DNA from: Vibrio sp. JPW-9-11-11
Lineage (GTDB): Bacteria; Pseudomonadota; Gammaproteobacteria; Enterobacterales; Vibrionaceae
Length of the DNA: 64,000 nt
Reading direction: 5' to 3'
Assembly: GCF_013369335.1 (NCBI RefSeq)
Contig: NZ_SZQJ01000007.1
Coordinates: 1-64,000 of the forward strand
Shown piece after piece: positions 37,756 through 48,126 of this stretch. The notes below the pieces were generated by a model. That model was not told the origin of the DNA. It saw only the letters and a list, made by a program, of their open reading frames with translations, and did not search any database. Position 1 is the first letter of the stretch. The number at the start of each line of letters is the position of its first letter. A program made the position numbers and the translations under genes.

Positions 37756-40167
37756 TTAAAAGGTTCTTCCGATGGTGAATGTGAAGAACTCTTCATCATC
37801 ACCTTCGTAAATTTCAATCGGTTTCGCTACTGAGAAGACAAGTGGACCCATTGGGGACATCCACTGCAGTGCGGCACCGTATGATGCACGATAGTTCATT
37901 GGGTCTGAATAGTCGTAATAATACGGGTCGCTTTCATACCTAGAGTCGAACACAAATTCGGTATCCCACACACTCGCAGCATCGACAAAAAGACTGGTTC
38001 GAATCTGGCTTCTCACCTCATCGGAGGCAAACGGCGTTGGAACGATCAGCTCTAAACTCGCCAAAGCCACCGCATTGCCCCCTACCGAATCATCGGTAGC
38101 AGAGACACAGCTTGCGCTATTACAAGTATCTGGGTTACCACTGGTGGTATACACCGCTTTCGGGCCAGCACTGTTTGAACCAAAACCACGCAGCGATGTA
38201 AAGCCGCCCGCGTAGTAGTTTTCGTAAAATGGGAACAAGTTATCGTTGTCATCCGTTTTACCATAACCGTTACCGTAACCGAGACGACCACGCATCAGCA
38301 AGGTAAACTCATGTTTTTTGGTTAGAGGGACATACTGTCTTACGTCGTATTGTACCTTGAAGTACTGTGCATCCGAACTTGGCACCGTCGCTTTGGCAAA
38401 CGCGCGTTGGTAGTTACCCGCCGTCGGGAAATAGCCTCGGTTAAGGTTATTTCGCGTCCAAGCAATGTTGACATCAAAGTCATTGGTTAAGATGTCGCCA
38501 TCAGCTTGACCAATACTCTCAGCAAAACGCTGAGCTTGATCATAGGTGGGGACATTGCCGATCTTGTTGTGGGTATAACCCAAACCAAACTCAAAACGGT
38601 TCAACTCATCATATGGGAAACCCCAAGTTAAACTCGCTCCGTAGCTTTCATTGGTATAGTCAACAATGCCCGCTTCAGAAGCTTCAAACTCGTTGTAGAA
38701 GATTTTCCCGCCCATGCTGACACCGTCTAGGTTCCAGTATGGGTCGCGGTAATCCAAGCTAATGTTCTTTTGGTAGTCATTCATCATCGCACTGACACCA
38801 ACGCGATTACCACTACCGACAAAGTTATCTTGCTGTAAACCGACCTGGAAACTCACGCCTGATTCGGTACCATACCCCACACCAAAGTTGATGCTACCCG
38901 AGTTCGCCTCTTTAACGTTGTACACTAAGTCGACTTGATCATCACTGCCTGGCACGCGAACGGTTTGTACATCGACACTCTCGAAGAAACCGAGACGGTT
39001 AAGACGGTCTTTACCCGTATCAATCGATTTGGAGTTCAGCCAGCTGCCTTCCATTTGACGCATTTCTCGGCGTAACACTTCATCTTTAGTCGCGTTATTG
39101 CCGACAAAGCGGATATCGCGAACATAAATACGGTTGCCCGCTTCAATATTAACCACCAAGGAGACCGACTGATTTTCATCATCAAACTCAGGAATGGTAC
39201 GAACTTGAGGATAAGCGTATCCCGCCTCACCGAGCAAACGCTTTATACGCTCTTCTAAGCTAGTTACCGCCGAGCCATTATAGGTTTCACCCATCTCAAA
39301 TGGGATGATCAAGCGAAACTCTTGCTCTTTCCCCAGCAGCTCTCCGCGAAACTTCACCTCTTTGACCGTGTAAGGTAAACCTTCGTCTATGCCTAGCGTA
39401 ATGTATACGCCTTTCTTATCAGGAGAAATCGCCACTTGAGTTGAATCGATGCGGAACTTGAGGTAGCCGCGATCAAGGTAGTAAGACTTAAGCGCTTCAA
39501 TGTCCCCGGCTAATACCTGCTTCTGATATTTATCATCAGAAAGGAAATTCCACCACGCGACATCCACATTGAGATTAAACCGACTCAAAAGCTCTTCATC
39601 GGTATATTGTTCATTACCAATAAAGTTAATTTGCTTAATTTTGGCTGATACGCCTTCAGTGAAAACAAACTTCAGATCACTACGATTTCGAGGTAAAGGG
39701 GTCACCACCGCTTTCACTGTGGCATTGTACTTACCCACACTGTAATAAAAATCTTCCAGTCCTTTTTCTATCGTCGACAGCGTTGTTCGGTCTAACGCAT
39801 CGCCAACTCGAATCCCTGACGCATCAAGGTTTTGTTGCAGTTGTTCTTCTTTTATCGCCTTATTGCCTGAGAAAGAGATACTGGCAATCGTCGGGCGCTC
39901 TTTGACTTGTACCATGAGTACACCGTCGTCGCGCAATACTTTAATGTCTTCGAAGTTACCTGTGTCGTAAAGCGCACGAATAATCTCGGCCACATCCTGG
40001 CCGTCGACAGTATCACCAATACGAACTGGCATTTTCAGCAAAGCTGCACCTAGCGCAACACGCTGTAGACCTTCTACTTGAATATCTTGAACTACGAAGT
40101 TCTCGGCACCGTTTGCACTGACACTGGTCGCCAACAAAGATGCAAACAGAATATTTTTCATCGCCAT
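37756..40167 (-). CDS. bamA: Outer-membrane protein assembly factor BamA
   Basis: Core of the BAM complex that inserts beta-barrel proteins. The 803-aa precursor has a signal peptide (ends near ANG/A-E) and five POTRA domains, beginning [20 protein letters not shown]. The 16-strand barrel follows from about residue 420. The lid-loop motif [16 protein letters not shown] contains the conserved R-G-F. The last residue is Phe, as expected for an outer-membrane barrel. It is downstream of rseP and upstream of skp. Confidence 0.97.
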   Translation of the reverse strand: MAMKNILFASLLATSVSANGAENFVVQDIQVEGLQRVALGAALLKMPVRIGDTVDGQDVAEIIRALYDTGNFEDIKVLRDDGVLMVQVKERPTIASISFSGNKAIKEEQLQQNLDASGIRVGDALDRTTLSTIEKGLEDFYYSVGKYNATVKAVVTPLPRNRSDLKFVFTEGVSAKIKQINFIGNEQYTDEELLSRFNLNVDVAWWNFLSDDKYQKQVLAGDIEALKSYYLDRGYLKFRIDSTQVAISPDKKGVYITLGIDEGLPYTVKEVKFRGELLGKEQEFRLIIPFEMGETYNGSAVTSLEERIKRLLGEAGYAYPQVRTIPEFDDENQSVSLVVNIEAGNRIYVRDIRFVGNNATKDEVLRREMRQMEGSWLNSKSIDTGKDRLNRLGFFESVDVQTVRVPGSDDQVDLVYNVKEANSGSINFGVGYGTESGVSFQVGLQQDNFVGSGNRVGVSAMMNDYQKNISLDYRDPYWNLDGVSMGGKIFYNEFEASEAGIVDYTNESYGASLTWGFPYDELNRFEFGLGYTHNKIGNVPTYDQAQRFAESIGQADGDILTNDFDVNIAWTRNNLNRGYFPTAGNYQRAFAKATVPSSDAQYFKVQYDVRQYVPLTKKHEFTLLMRGRLGYGNGYGKTDDNDNLFPFYENYYAGGFTSLRGFGSNSAGPKAVYTTSGNPDTCNSASCVSATDDSVGGNAVALASLELIVPTPFASDEVRSQIRTSLFVDAASVWDTEFVFDSRYESDPYYYDYSDPMNYRASYGAALQWMSPMGPLVFSVAKPIEIYEGDDEEFFTFTIGRTF

Positions 40168-40205
40168 ATGTGTTTTAGTTATTCCTTACTTCAACCTATG
40201 CCCTG

Positions 40206-41564
40206 TTACAAGCGAGCAAAGTCATTGAAAATTGCCACAATCATTAATGAGAAGATAATTGCTCCGCCCAAACGGTAGCCCACTTCCTGAAACTTCTCTG
40301 GTACAGGACGCTTGATGACAGCCTCAATGGCAAAAAACAAGAGATGCCCACCGTCTAACATAGGTAAAGGTACTAGGTTGATAATTCCTAAGTTAACGCT
40401 GATCAGAGCGAGAAAACCTAAGAAGTACACCAAGCCATAATCGGCCGTTGTTCCCGCTCCCTTTGCGATGGATATCGGCCCACTGAGGTTATTCAACCCC
40501 ACATCGCCAACAATCAGTTTTCTCAACATACTGATGGTGAGATTAATCACCTGACCCGTTTTTTCAAACGCTTTACCGACAGATTCAATTACACCATATT
40601 GCAAATCGAAGCGATAATTTTCTGGCCATTCTGCGACTTCAGGAGCGATTCCCGCAAAACCGATCACACGATCTTGCGACAGCGTTCGGCTGTCGGGTAT
40701 CAAAGTCAAAGGCACCTTAATACCCGCTCGTTCTACGGTCAGCTCAACGGCACGATTGGGGCTTTGCTGAATCTTGTCGACCACCTGCTGCCAATTAGTT
40801 ATTTCGACACCATCAATGTCGAGCAATAAGTCGCCTACCTCAAGCCCAGCCTTATCACCAGCACCATCTTGCGAGACACTGGTGATACGCGCAATGACCT
40901 CTGGCGTATAAGGCATGAATCCGAGCGCCGACATAGCAGACTCTTTTTCGGGGTCAAAGTTCCAATTAGTTAGATCCAGTTGTTTGGTTTCTTCAACATC
41001 AATTTCATCGGCAGGCGCGACAGTTAGAGTGAGCTGACGGTCTCCGATATGAGAAATCAGCCCCATATTTACTGACTCCCAATCCGCAGTTTTGACGCCA
41101 GAGACCGCTTTAAGTTCCATACCGGACTCCAGTCCCGCCTCAGCAGCGATCGAATAGGGAGCCACTTGTCCAACAACTGGCTTGACCGCAGGGACGCCGA
41201 TAAGAAAGACCAGCCAATAGGCAAAGATAGCGAATAAGAAGTTAAAGATGGGGCCGGCTGCAACAATCGCCGTACGCTTCCATAGTGGTTTGGTATCGAA
41301 CGCGAACTGACGGTCATGGACAGGGACTTCGTCTACCCGAGAGTCGAGCATTTTGACATAGCCACCCAATGGGATAATCGACAAACTGTATTCCGTGCCA
41401 TCTTTGGCGACTCGCTTCCAGATCGACTTACCAAAGCCGATGGAAAATCTCTCGACCTTAACACCGCAACGACGTGCAACCCAAAAGTGACCAAACTCAT
41501 GCACAGCAACCAATATGCCCAACGCAACGATGAATGAGACAAAGTTCCAAATAATACCGCTCAT
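40206..41564 (-). CDS. rseP: Site-2 intramembrane protease RseP
   Basis: Zinc protease that cuts RseA within the membrane to release sigma-E, and clears signal peptides. The 452-aa protein has HEFGH (22-26) in the first helix, two periplasmic PDZ domains (about 115-200 and 205-300), and the third zinc ligand region [14 protein letters not shown] near residue 405. Its start overlaps the dxr stop by four bases. A candidate sigma-E promoter lies inside this gene at 40936-40963. Confidence 0.96.
   Translation of the reverse strand: MSGIIWNFVSFIVALGILVAVHEFGHFWVARRCGVKVERFSIGFGKSIWKRVAKDGTEYSLSIIPLGGYVKMLDSRVDEVPVHDRQFAFDTKPLWKRTAIVAAGPIFNFLFAIFAYWLVFLIGVPAVKPVVGQVAPYSIAAEAGLESGMELKAVSGVKTADWESVNMGLISHIGDRQLTLTVAPADEIDVEETKQLDLTNWNFDPEKESAMSALGFMPYTPEVIARITSVSQDGAGDKAGLEVGDLLLDIDGVEITNWQQVVDKIQQSPNRAVELTVERAGIKVPLTLIPDSRTLSQDRVIGFAGIAPEVAEWPENYRFDLQYGVIESVGKAFEKTGQVINLTISMLRKLIVGDVGLNNLSGPISIAKGAGTTADYGLVYFLGFLALISVNLGIINLVPLPMLDGGHLLFFAIEAVIKRPVPEKFQEVGYRLGGAIIFSLMIVAIFNDFARL
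40936..40963 (-). promoter_or_regulatory. Candidate sigma-E promoter within rseP
   Basis: On the reverse strand GGAACTT (40957-40963) is followed by exactly 16 bases and TCTGC (40936-40940), close to the sigma-E consensus GGAACTT-N16-TCTGA. It points toward bamA. An internal sigma-E promoter for bamA is known in E. coli. Confidence 0.35.
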
Positions 41565-42769
41565 AACTGACGCTCACTTACTATGTCGACCGCGAAATCT
41601 CTCGCCATTCTATCCAGCTCGAGTATGCTTTCCAAGTCGTGACAAGAAGACGGATTGAAACTACCACAAAGCTTTTCTGTGACTCGTTGATTCACCAGTG
41701 CGATATCGGTAAAGCGCAACCTGCGATTCAAAAACGCCTCCACGGCTATTTCATTCGCCGCATTGAGCGCTGTCGTCGCATTCTGTCCCTCGTAACACGC
41801 ATCAATGGCGAGCTTTAGACACGGATAACGTTGGTAATCGGGCTGCAAGAAACTTAGGTCACCCACTTGGGTAAAATCTAATGGTGCAACGCCAGCAGAG
41901 ACACGTTCAGGATAAGAGAGCGTGAGCGCTATCGGCGTCGCCATATCGGGCTCTCCCATTTGGGCAAGCACAGAGCCATCTTTGTACTGAACCATAGAAT
42001 GGATTACCGACTGCGGATGAATCAGTACTTTCAGCTGTTCGCGAGTGGTGTTAAACAGCCACTTCGCTTCAATGTACTCCAACCCTTTGTTCATCATAGT
42101 GGCTGAATCGACAGAGATTTTCGGCCCCATTGACCAGTTGGGATGCGCGATAGCTTGTTCTGGCGTGACACTACTGAGAGTGTCAATATCGCTGTAACGG
42201 AAAGGACCACCAGAACCGGTAAGAAGCAGGTTCGAGATACCGTGGCTTGCCAGATCACAGCGACCTAGATTGGTCTGAACTTGATTCGGTAAACATTGGA
42301 AAATGGCGTTATGCTCGCTATCTACCGGCAGTAATTCTGCACCATACTGCGCCACTGCATCGATAAACAATTGCCCAGACATGACTAACGCTTCTTTATT
42401 GGCCAGAAGTACTCGCTTACCCGCTTTGACCGCGGCCATCGTCGGCAGTAGACCCGCTGCGCCAACAATCGCCGCCATCACAGTATCGACTTCGTCCATC
42501 GAGGCAACGTCACACATCGCATCGACGCCACACAGCACCTGAGTAGAGATGTTGAGCTCTGCGAGCTGAAGCCGAAGTTGCTTTGCGGCACCATCATCAG
42601 CCATAACCGCATACTTGGGCTGCCATTGATGACACAAGTCGCGCATTTTCGCCACGTTTCGCCCGGCGGCCAACGCAACCACTGAAAACATCTCAGGATT
42701 TTGTTCGAGTACCTTGAAGGTGCTTGCTCCAATCGAGCCCGTTGCACCTAATATCGTTAACTTACGCAT
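41561..42769 (-). CDS. dxr: 1-deoxy-D-xylulose-5-phosphate reductoisomerase
   Basis: Second enzyme of the MEP isoprenoid pathway; feeds undecaprenyl phosphate made by UppS next door. The NADPH motif is [14 protein letters not shown] (4-17). Metal and substrate residues lie in [44 protein letters not shown] and [13 protein letters not shown]. Length 402 aa is normal. It overlaps rseP by four bases. Confidence 0.97.
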   Translation of the reverse strand: MRKLTILGATGSIGASTFKVLEQNPEMFSVVALAAGRNVAKMRDLCHQWQPKYAVMADDGAAKQLRLQLAELNISTQVLCGVDAMCDVASMDEVDTVMAAIVGAAGLLPTMAAVKAGKRVLLANKEALVMSGQLFIDAVAQYGAELLPVDSEHNAIFQCLPNQVQTNLGRCDLASHGISNLLLTGSGGPFRYSDIDTLSSVTPEQAIAHPNWSMGPKISVDSATMMNKGLEYIEAKWLFNTTREQLKVLIHPQSVIHSMVQYKDGSVLAQMGEPDMATPIALTLSYPERVSAGVAPLDFTQVGDLSFLQPDYQRYPCLKLAIDACYEGQNATTALNAANEIAVEAFLNRRLRFTDIALVNQRVTEKLCGSFNPSSCHDLESILELDRMARDFAVDIVSERQL

Positions 42770-42811
42770 AGCGAGAAACCAAAGTATGGTAAGGGCAAGC
42801 CGAAGCTCGCC

Positions 42812-43654
42812 TTAAAATATGAAGTATAAAAAGGCAAAAACAGGAAAAGCGGCTGTTAGGCTATCAATGCGGTCTAACACGCCACCATGACCAGGAATGA
42901 TATTACTGCTGTCTTTAATGCCTGCAACACGTTTAAACATGCTCTCCACTAAGTCACCCAGCACGGAGATAACCACGGTTGCGAGAGTAATGACAATCAT
43001 TGCCCAGAGGCTAGTGAACTGGATGTCAAACCATTGTGCGGTGGCCCATCCGATAATAAGCGCTGTGATCATCCCGCCAACCAAACCTTCAATGGTTTTG
43101 TTTGGACTGACAGAAGGTGCCATTTTACGCTTGCCCAAGCTTTTACCTGCAAAGTACGCACCGCTGTCGGCCGCCCATACAATCAGGCACACATACAGCA
43201 CCAACCTTGCTCCGTGATACGCATCACCATCAATCCCCTCAGCCCTTAACATAATAACGCTCCAGAAAAATGGCAGCAGAGTGAGAATACCAAAGCCATA
43301 ACGAAGCCAATTAGACGGTTGCCAAAGCGATGATGATTTAGGGTAAGTGATCGCCAACCCACTAGCAACTAACCACCAGAGGCAGCCGATGGCTAAAATA
43401 ACAAAGTGTGCATTTTGAACTTGGTTCAAACTGAAAGCATCAAAAGGGACCAACCAAAGACTTGCCGCACTGATGGTTAAAGTAGGAATGAGCGCAGTAA
43501 TACGTGAAGAGGCGCTAACAAATTGAGTCCATTCCCAGAACCCAATGACAGTGACTGCTGCAACAGCCAGAACAAACAACGGAAGCGATAGCTTGAAGAT
43601 ACCTACTATCACTAAAGGGGCGAGGATAAGCGCGGTTATAATTCGTTGTTTCAA
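42812..43654 (-). CDS. cdsA: Phosphatidate cytidylyltransferase
   Basis: Makes CDP-diacylglycerol, the precursor of all phospholipids. It is a 280-aa polytopic inner-membrane protein. The family signature is intact near the C terminus: SVLGDLVESMFKRVAGIKDSSNIIPGHGGVLDRIDSLTAA, where the S-x(8)-K-R-x(4)-K-D pattern and the DRID motif are diagnostic. It follows uppS by 12 bases. Confidence 0.96.
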   Translation of the reverse strand: MKQRIITALILAPLVIVGIFKLSLPLFVLAVAAVTVIGFWEWTQFVSASSRITALIPTLTISAASLWLVPFDAFSLNQVQNAHFVILAIGCLWWLVASGLAITYPKSSSLWQPSNWLRYGFGILTLLPFFWSVIMLRAEGIDGDAYHGARLVLYVCLIVWAADSGAYFAGKSLGKRKMAPSVSPNKTIEGLVGGMITALIIGWATAQWFDIQFTSLWAMIVITLATVVISVLGDLVESMFKRVAGIKDSSNIIPGHGGVLDRIDSLTAAFPVFAFLYFIF

Positions 43655-43666
43655 ACTTTAGATCCT

Positions 43667-44422
43667 TTATTCGCTTTCCATCAATGCCTTGATTTGTTCA
43701 CCGGTGCAACCAAAACGTCGCTCTCGATTAACAAACCAAGTCACTGCTTCGATTAAGCTGTTTTCATCGAACTCAGGCCAATAGATCGGCGTAAAATACA
43801 TTTCGGCGTAGGCCATTTGCCACAGCATAAAGTTGCTGATGCGACATTCGCCACTGGTTCGAATCATTAAATCAACGTCAGGTAAGTCTGCCATTGTTAG
43901 GTGCTGAGTGATGAGCTCTTCATCGATCTCATCAGGTTGCAGTTCACCCGCGGCGACTTTAACTGAAATCGCTTTTGTCGCCTGCATGATATCCCATTTT
44001 CCCCCATAGTTAGCGGCGATGTTGATCACCATACCACTATTGGCGGCGGTTAACGCTTCCGCTTGAGCTATCTTATGTTGTAAACGGTCATTGAATCGAG
44101 AGGTGTCACCGATGACCCTCAAGCGCAAATTGTTCTTATGCAGTTTTTTGACTTCGGTCGATAGCACTGAAATAAACAGCTCCATCAACACCCCAACTTC
44201 CTCTTCTGGTCGGCGCCAGTTTTCGCTACTAAACGCAAACAGAGTGATGGCCTTAACACCCAGTTTGGCAGACGTCGAGATCGCTTTGCGCACCGCGGCG
44301 ACACCGTTTTTATGGCCAAAAACACGAGGTTTTCCTTGGGCTTTGGCCCAGCGGCCGTTGCCATCCATAATGATTGCAATATGTTGTGGGAGTAGTTCGG
44401 GGGAGAGTTGTGAATTTTGCAT
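43667..44422 (-). CDS. uppS: Undecaprenyl diphosphate synthase
   Basis: Cis-prenyltransferase producing the C55 lipid carrier for peptidoglycan and O-antigen. The 251-aa protein has [12 protein letters not shown] with catalytic D20, [11 protein letters not shown], and the C-terminal [26 protein letters not shown] segment, whose RISNF matches the family. A terminator hairpin separates it from frr upstream. Confidence 0.97.
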   Translation of the reverse strand: MQNSQLSPELLPQHIAIIMDGNGRWAKAQGKPRVFGHKNGVAAVRKAISTSAKLGVKAITLFAFSSENWRRPEEEVGVLMELFISVLSTEVKKLHKNNLRLRVIGDTSRFNDRLQHKIAQAEALTAANSGMVINIAANYGGKWDIMQATKAISVKVAAGELQPDEIDEELITQHLTMADLPDVDLMIRTSGECRISNFMLWQMAYAEMYFTPIYWPEFDENSLIEAVTWFVNRERRFGCTGEQIKALMESE

Positions 44423-44462
44423 AAGACGTTGATTGATAATCAGCAGGGGACAGAGAGTAGCA

Positions 44463-44498
44463 TAAAAAAGCGCTGTACTGCGAGCACAGCGCTTTTAA
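44463..44498 (-). terminator. Terminator of frr
   Basis: AGCGCTGT (44469-44476) pairs with ACAGCGCT (44486-44493), flanked by A and T tracts. It lies between frr and uppS, which are on the same strand. Confidence 0.8.
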
Positions 44499-44519
44499 AG
44501 CGATACGTTTATGGATAAA

Positions 44520-45077
44520 TCAGACTTCCATCAACTCTTTTTCTTTCGCTGCCAATGCTTCGTCAACTTTCTTAACGGCTGCATCCGTTAGCTTTTGGAT
44601 TTCATCTTGCGCTTTACGATCTTCGTCTTCAGAAATTTCTTTATCTTTCAATAGCGCTTTTAACTCTCCGTTCGCGTCACGACGGATGTTACGGATTGCC
44701 ACACGACCACCTTCAGCTTCACCACGAACGATTTTAACTAGGTCTTTACGACGCTCTTCTGTCAGTGGTGGAAGTGGAACGCGAATGATGGTACCCGCAG
44801 ACATTGGGTTTAGACCTAGGTCAGACATCATGATCGCTTTTTCAACTTTTTGCGTTAGCTCTTTGTCGAAAACAGTGATTGCTAGAGTACGAGCGTCTTC
44901 TGCTACCACGTTGGCAACTTGGTTTAGAGGCGTTGGTGCACCGTAGTACTCAACATTGATACCAGAAAGTAGGCTTGGGTGCGCACGACCAGTACGTACT
45001 TTAGACAGGTTGTTTTTTAGCGCTTCAACGCTTTTGTCCATGCGCTCTTGAGCGTCTTTTTTGATTTCGTTAATCAC
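44520..45077 (-). CDS. frr: Ribosome recycling factor
   Basis: With EF-G it splits post-termination ribosomes. The 185-aa two-domain protein contains [29 protein letters not shown] and the C-terminal helix set, including [31 protein letters not shown]. It is followed by a clear terminator and preceded by pyrH with a 101-bp gap. Confidence 0.97.
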   Translation of the reverse strand: MINEIKKDAQERMDKSVEALKNNLSKVRTGRAHPSLLSGINVEYYGAPTPLNQVANVVAEDARTLAITVFDKELTQKVEKAIMMSDLGLNPMSAGTIIRVPLPPLTEERRKDLVKIVRGEAEGGRVAIRNIRRDANGELKALLKDKEISEDEDRKAQDEIQKLTDAAVKKVDEALAAKEKELMEV

Positions 45078-45142
45078 AATATCACCTTAATGTGTAAATC
45101 TTTCTTGAAGAAAGCCTAACCTGGAGTCTTCAAAAGGCAATA

Positions 45143-45169
45143 CCGCAGCACAAATCAACTATGCTGCGG
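45143..45169. repeat. Intercistronic hairpin between pyrH and frr
   Basis: CCGCAGCA (45143-45150) and TGCTGCGG (45162-45169) form an 8-bp perfect stem with an 11-base loop. No T tract follows, so it looks like an RNA processing or stability element, not an intrinsic terminator. Confidence 0.45.
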
Positions 45170-45178
45170 CGATTGGAA

Positions 45179-45910
45179 TTACTCTGCGTCGCTGATTAGC
45201 GTGCCTTCTGCTTCACCCATGACCACGCGACGAAGTGCGCCTGGTTTATTCATATTGAATACACGGATTGGCATTTTGTGGTCACGAGCCAGGGTAAATG
45301 CTGCCAAATCCATCACTTTGAGCTCTTTTTCAAGAACCGCGTTGAATGATAGCTTATCATACAGTTCTGCGTCTGGGTTTGCTACAGGGTCTGCGCTAAA
45401 TACGCCATCTACTTTGGTCGCTTTTAGAACCACATCCGCTTCGATTTCAATACCGCGTAGACACGCAGCAGAATCGGTAGTAAAGAATGGGTTACCTGTG
45501 CCTGCAGAGAAAATAACCACTCGGCCTTGGCGAAGTTCGCGGATAGCGTCTGCCCAGTTGTAATCGTCACACACACCTTTTAGCGGAATGGCAGACATTA
45601 CGCGCGCATTCACGTAAGCACGGTGCAGAGCATCACGCATAGCCAAGCCATTCATTACTGTTGCCAGCATACCCATGTGGTCGCCCACTACGCGGTTCAT
45701 ACCCGCTTCAGCAAGACCTGCGCCACGAAACAAGTTACCACCACCGATAACCACACCCACTTGTACGCCGAGTTCAACTAACTCTTTTACTTCTTGCGCC
45801 ATACGATCAAGAATTGCTGGATCGATGCCAAAACCTTCTTCGCCTTGAAGAGCTTCACCACTCAGTTTTAACAGAATACGTTGATACGCTGGTTTAGGGT
45901 TCGTAGTCAT
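45179..45910 (-). CDS. pyrH: Uridylate kinase
   Basis: Hexameric bacterial UMP kinase of the amino-acid kinase fold; makes UDP. The 243-aa protein has [51 protein letters not shown] and [15 protein letters not shown]. It follows tsf after a hairpin terminator and precedes frr. Confidence 0.97.
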   Translation of the reverse strand: MTTNPKPAYQRILLKLSGEALQGEEGFGIDPAILDRMAQEVKELVELGVQVGVVIGGGNLFRGAGLAEAGMNRVVGDHMGMLATVMNGLAMRDALHRAYVNARVMSAIPLKGVCDDYNWADAIRELRQGRVVIFSAGTGNPFFTTDSAACLRGIEIEADVVLKATKVDGVFSADPVANPDAELYDKLSFNAVLEKELKVMDLAAFTLARDHKMPIRVFNMNKPGALRRVVMGEAEGTLISDAE

Positions 45911-46006
45911 GGAGTTTACCTTCCAAAAGAGAGTTGTTGATTAACAGTCATGGATAAAGACTTAATAGTCTGCATTCATCACAGCTAAACGATTACACGT
46001 TAGTCG

Positions 46007-46036
46007 TAAAAAGACCGCAGCCTTGGCTACGGTCTA
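46007..46036 (-). terminator. Terminator of rpsB-tsf
   Basis: AGACCG-AGCC (46012-46022) pairs with GGCT-CGGTCT (46025-46035), with one internal mismatch. A run at 46008-46012 is the T tract on the reverse strand. Confidence 0.7.
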
Positions 46037-46059
46037 AATAGTATGCGAGTCTCTAAGGA

Positions 46060-46902
46060 TTAACCTTTTTGAGCTGCTGCAACTTCTTCAGCGAAGCTCA
46101 TTTCTTCAGCTTTCTCGATACCTTCACCTACTTCTAGGCGAACGAAAGTAGCAACTGAAGCGCCTTTTTCTTTCAGCATTTCGCCTACAGATTTCTTAGG
46201 CTCCATGATGAACGCTTGACCAGTTAGAGAGATTTCGCCCGTGAATTTCTTCATACGGCCAACAACCATCTTCTCTGCGATCTCAGCAGGCTTACCTTCG
46301 TTCATAGCGATTTCAACTTGAACTTCTTTTTCTTTAGCAACTACGTCAGCTGGTACGTCTTCTGGGTTAACGTACTCTGGCTTAGAAGCAGCAACGTGCA
46401 TTGCAACGTGCTTAAGCGTTTCAGCGTCGCCTTCACCAGCAACCACTACACCAATTTTCTCACCGTGACGGTAAGAAGCTAGTGCAACACCTTCAACGTA
46501 TTGTACGCGACGGATGTTGATGTTTTCGCCGATTTTAGCCACTAGAGCAACGCGAGTTTCTTCGAATTTAGCTTGTAGTTCTTCAACAGACGCTTTAGAC
46601 GCTAGAGCATCAGCAGCGACTTCTTCAGCAAATGCTGTGAAGTTACCATCTTTAGCAACGAAGTCAGTTTGGCAGTTAACTTCAAGAAGAACAGCCACGC
46701 CGTTTTCTTCTTTGATGATGATTGCGCCTTCAGCCGCTACGTTACCTGCTTTTTTAGCAGCTTTTGCAGCACCTGATTTACGCATGTTTTCGATTGCTAG
46801 TTCGATGTCAGCGTTTGCTTCAACAAGCGCTTTCTTACATTCCATCATGCCTGCGCCAGTACGTTCGCGCAGTTCTTTAACTAGAGCAGCAGTAACAGCC
46901 AT
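46060..46902 (-). CDS. tsf: Elongation factor Ts
   Basis: Guanine-nucleotide exchange factor for EF-Tu. The 280-aa protein has the family signatures [20 protein letters not shown] (8-27) and [14 protein letters not shown]. The dimerisation domain and the C-terminal module follow. It is downstream of rpsB, separated by an attenuator-like hairpin. Confidence 0.97.
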   Translation of the reverse strand: MAVTAALVKELRERTGAGMMECKKALVEANADIELAIENMRKSGAAKAAKKAGNVAAEGAIIIKEENGVAVLLEVNCQTDFVAKDGNFTAFAEEVAADALASKASVEELQAKFEETRVALVAKIGENINIRRVQYVEGVALASYRHGEKIGVVVAGEGDAETLKHVAMHVAASKPEYVNPEDVPADVVAKEKEVQVEIAMNEGKPAEIAEKMVVGRMKKFTGEISLTGQAFIMEPKKSVGEMLKEKGASVATFVRLEVGEGIEKAEEMSFAEEVAAAQKG

Positions 46903-46933
46903 TCTCTATTCCTCAGTTGATTCTGGATTTGGT

Positions 46934-46964
46934 AAAAAACAGGGGCCTACATTTTCGGCCCCTA
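46934..46964 (-). terminator. Attenuator between rpsB and tsf
   Basis: AGGGGCC (46941-46947) pairs with GGCCCCT (46957-46963), and a six-base T tract follows on the reverse strand. E. coli has a partial terminator at the same place to set the S2:EF-Ts ratio. Confidence 0.75.
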
Positions 46965-47033
46965 TTGCTAACTATAACTCAGTTTATGTGACAGCTTGTG
47001 GCACAACTAACTAAGTGTGACTTGGAGCCGCTA

Positions 47034-47762
47034 TTATTCAGCTTCTACGAAACCGTCTTTTTCAGCAACTGCCGCTACGTCTTTGTTACGACCTTCAGTA
47101 ACTGCAGTACCTGCAGCATTTAGGTACAGTTGAACAGCGCGGATAGCGTCGTCGTTACCTGGGATGATGTAGTCTACGCCGTCTGGGTTAGAGTTAGTAT
47201 CTACCACAGCGTATACTGGAATACCTAGGTTGTTAGCTTCTTTAATCGCAATGTGTTCGTGATCAGCGTCGATTACGAATAGAGCGTCTGGTAGGCCGCC
47301 CATATCTTTGATACCACCAAGAGATTTCTCTAGCTTCTCCATTTCACGAGTACGCATTAGAGCTTCTTTCTTAGTTAGCTTGTCAAAAGTACCGTCTTGA
47401 GCTTGAGCTTCAAGATCTTTTAGACGCTTGATTGACTGACGAACAGTTTTGTAGTTTGTAAGCATACCGCCTAACCAGCGGTTGTTTACGTAGTACTGGT
47501 TGCTTGCGATAGCAGCTTCTTTAACAGCTTCAGATGCAGCGCGCTTAGTACCTACGAATAGAACTTTACCTTTTTTCTCGCCAACTTTTGCTAGCTCAGC
47601 TAGTGCTTCGTTGAACATTGGTACAGTTTTTTCTAGGTTGATGATGTGAACGCGGTTACGAGCACCAAAGATGAATGGCTTCATTTTTGGGTTCCAGTAA
47701 CGAGTTTGGTGACCGAAGTGAACACCAGCTTTCAGCATATCGCGCATTGATACAGTTGCCAT
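47034..47762 (-). CDS. rpsB: 30S ribosomal protein S2
   Basis: S2 of the small subunit, 242 aa. The start at 47762 ([20 protein letters not shown]) has GAGGA at a good distance; the longer frame runs into the conserved leader. Signatures include [42 protein letters not shown] and [25 protein letters not shown]. Likely autoregulated through the leader hairpin just upstream. Confidence 0.97.
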   Translation of the reverse strand: MATVSMRDMLKAGVHFGHQTRYWNPKMKPFIFGARNRVHIINLEKTVPMFNEALAELAKVGEKKGKVLFVGTKRAASEAVKEAAIASNQYYVNNRWLGGMLTNYKTVRQSIKRLKDLEAQAQDGTFDKLTKKEALMRTREMEKLEKSLGGIKDMGGLPDALFVIDADHEHIAIKEANNLGIPVYAVVDTNSNPDGVDYIIPGNDDAIRAVQLYLNAAGTAVTEGRNKDVAAVAEKDGFVEAE

Positions 47763-47943
47763 TTTAAAATCCTCTATGGGGTTAGGCCTCCACATTCCCC
47801 ATAACTCCGACTAGGCTTCTGCCCAGCACCCCGGAATATGTGTCGGAATGTGTGTGATTTAAAGATAAAAGTTAGTTGGACGTAGCCAGCTTCGCCAGGT
47901 AAATAACATTTAACCAGAGAGAACAGACCACATTTCCGGCGCG
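47763..47943 (-). promoter_or_regulatory. rpsB leader RNA (probable S2 autoregulatory element)
   Basis: About 180 bases of untranslated leader precede rpsB. A hairpin next to the ribosome site pairs ATGGGG (47776-47781) with CCCCAT (47797-47802), and a second CCGGGG/GGCTTCTGCCC structured region lies just upstream. S2 is known to repress its own message through a conserved gammaproteobacterial leader in this position. Confidence 0.55.
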
Positions 47944-47949
47944 CTTTAT

Positions 47950-47978
47950 ATCATATTTAGACCTAGTATGGCTAGTAA
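47950..47978 (-). promoter_or_regulatory. Putative rpsB promoter
   Basis: Reverse strand TTACTA (47973-47978), 17-bp spacer and TATGAT (47950-47955) are followed by ATAAAGCGCGCC. The GC-rich discriminator is typical of stringently controlled ribosomal promoters. A small hairpin with T tract (AACCACC/GGATGGTT, 47980-47999) lies just upstream. Confidence 0.5.
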
Positions 47979-48126
47979 AAAAACCATCCGCAGGTGGTTT
48001 TACTCTTAATTTGAATCCGCATGTATAACCCTACGCAGATGAAGAATAATTCTCATTATGCGTTGTTCCTGTTAGAATGCGCCCAATCGTGCCCAAGGGC
48101 ACAACAGAGTTAAGTAGAGAAAGCCG

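Noticed and set aside
46514..47014. A 166-codon forward frame opposite tsf
   Set aside because: Low-complexity Ala/Ser-rich translation caused by the codon use of tsf on the opposite strand; no family resemblance.
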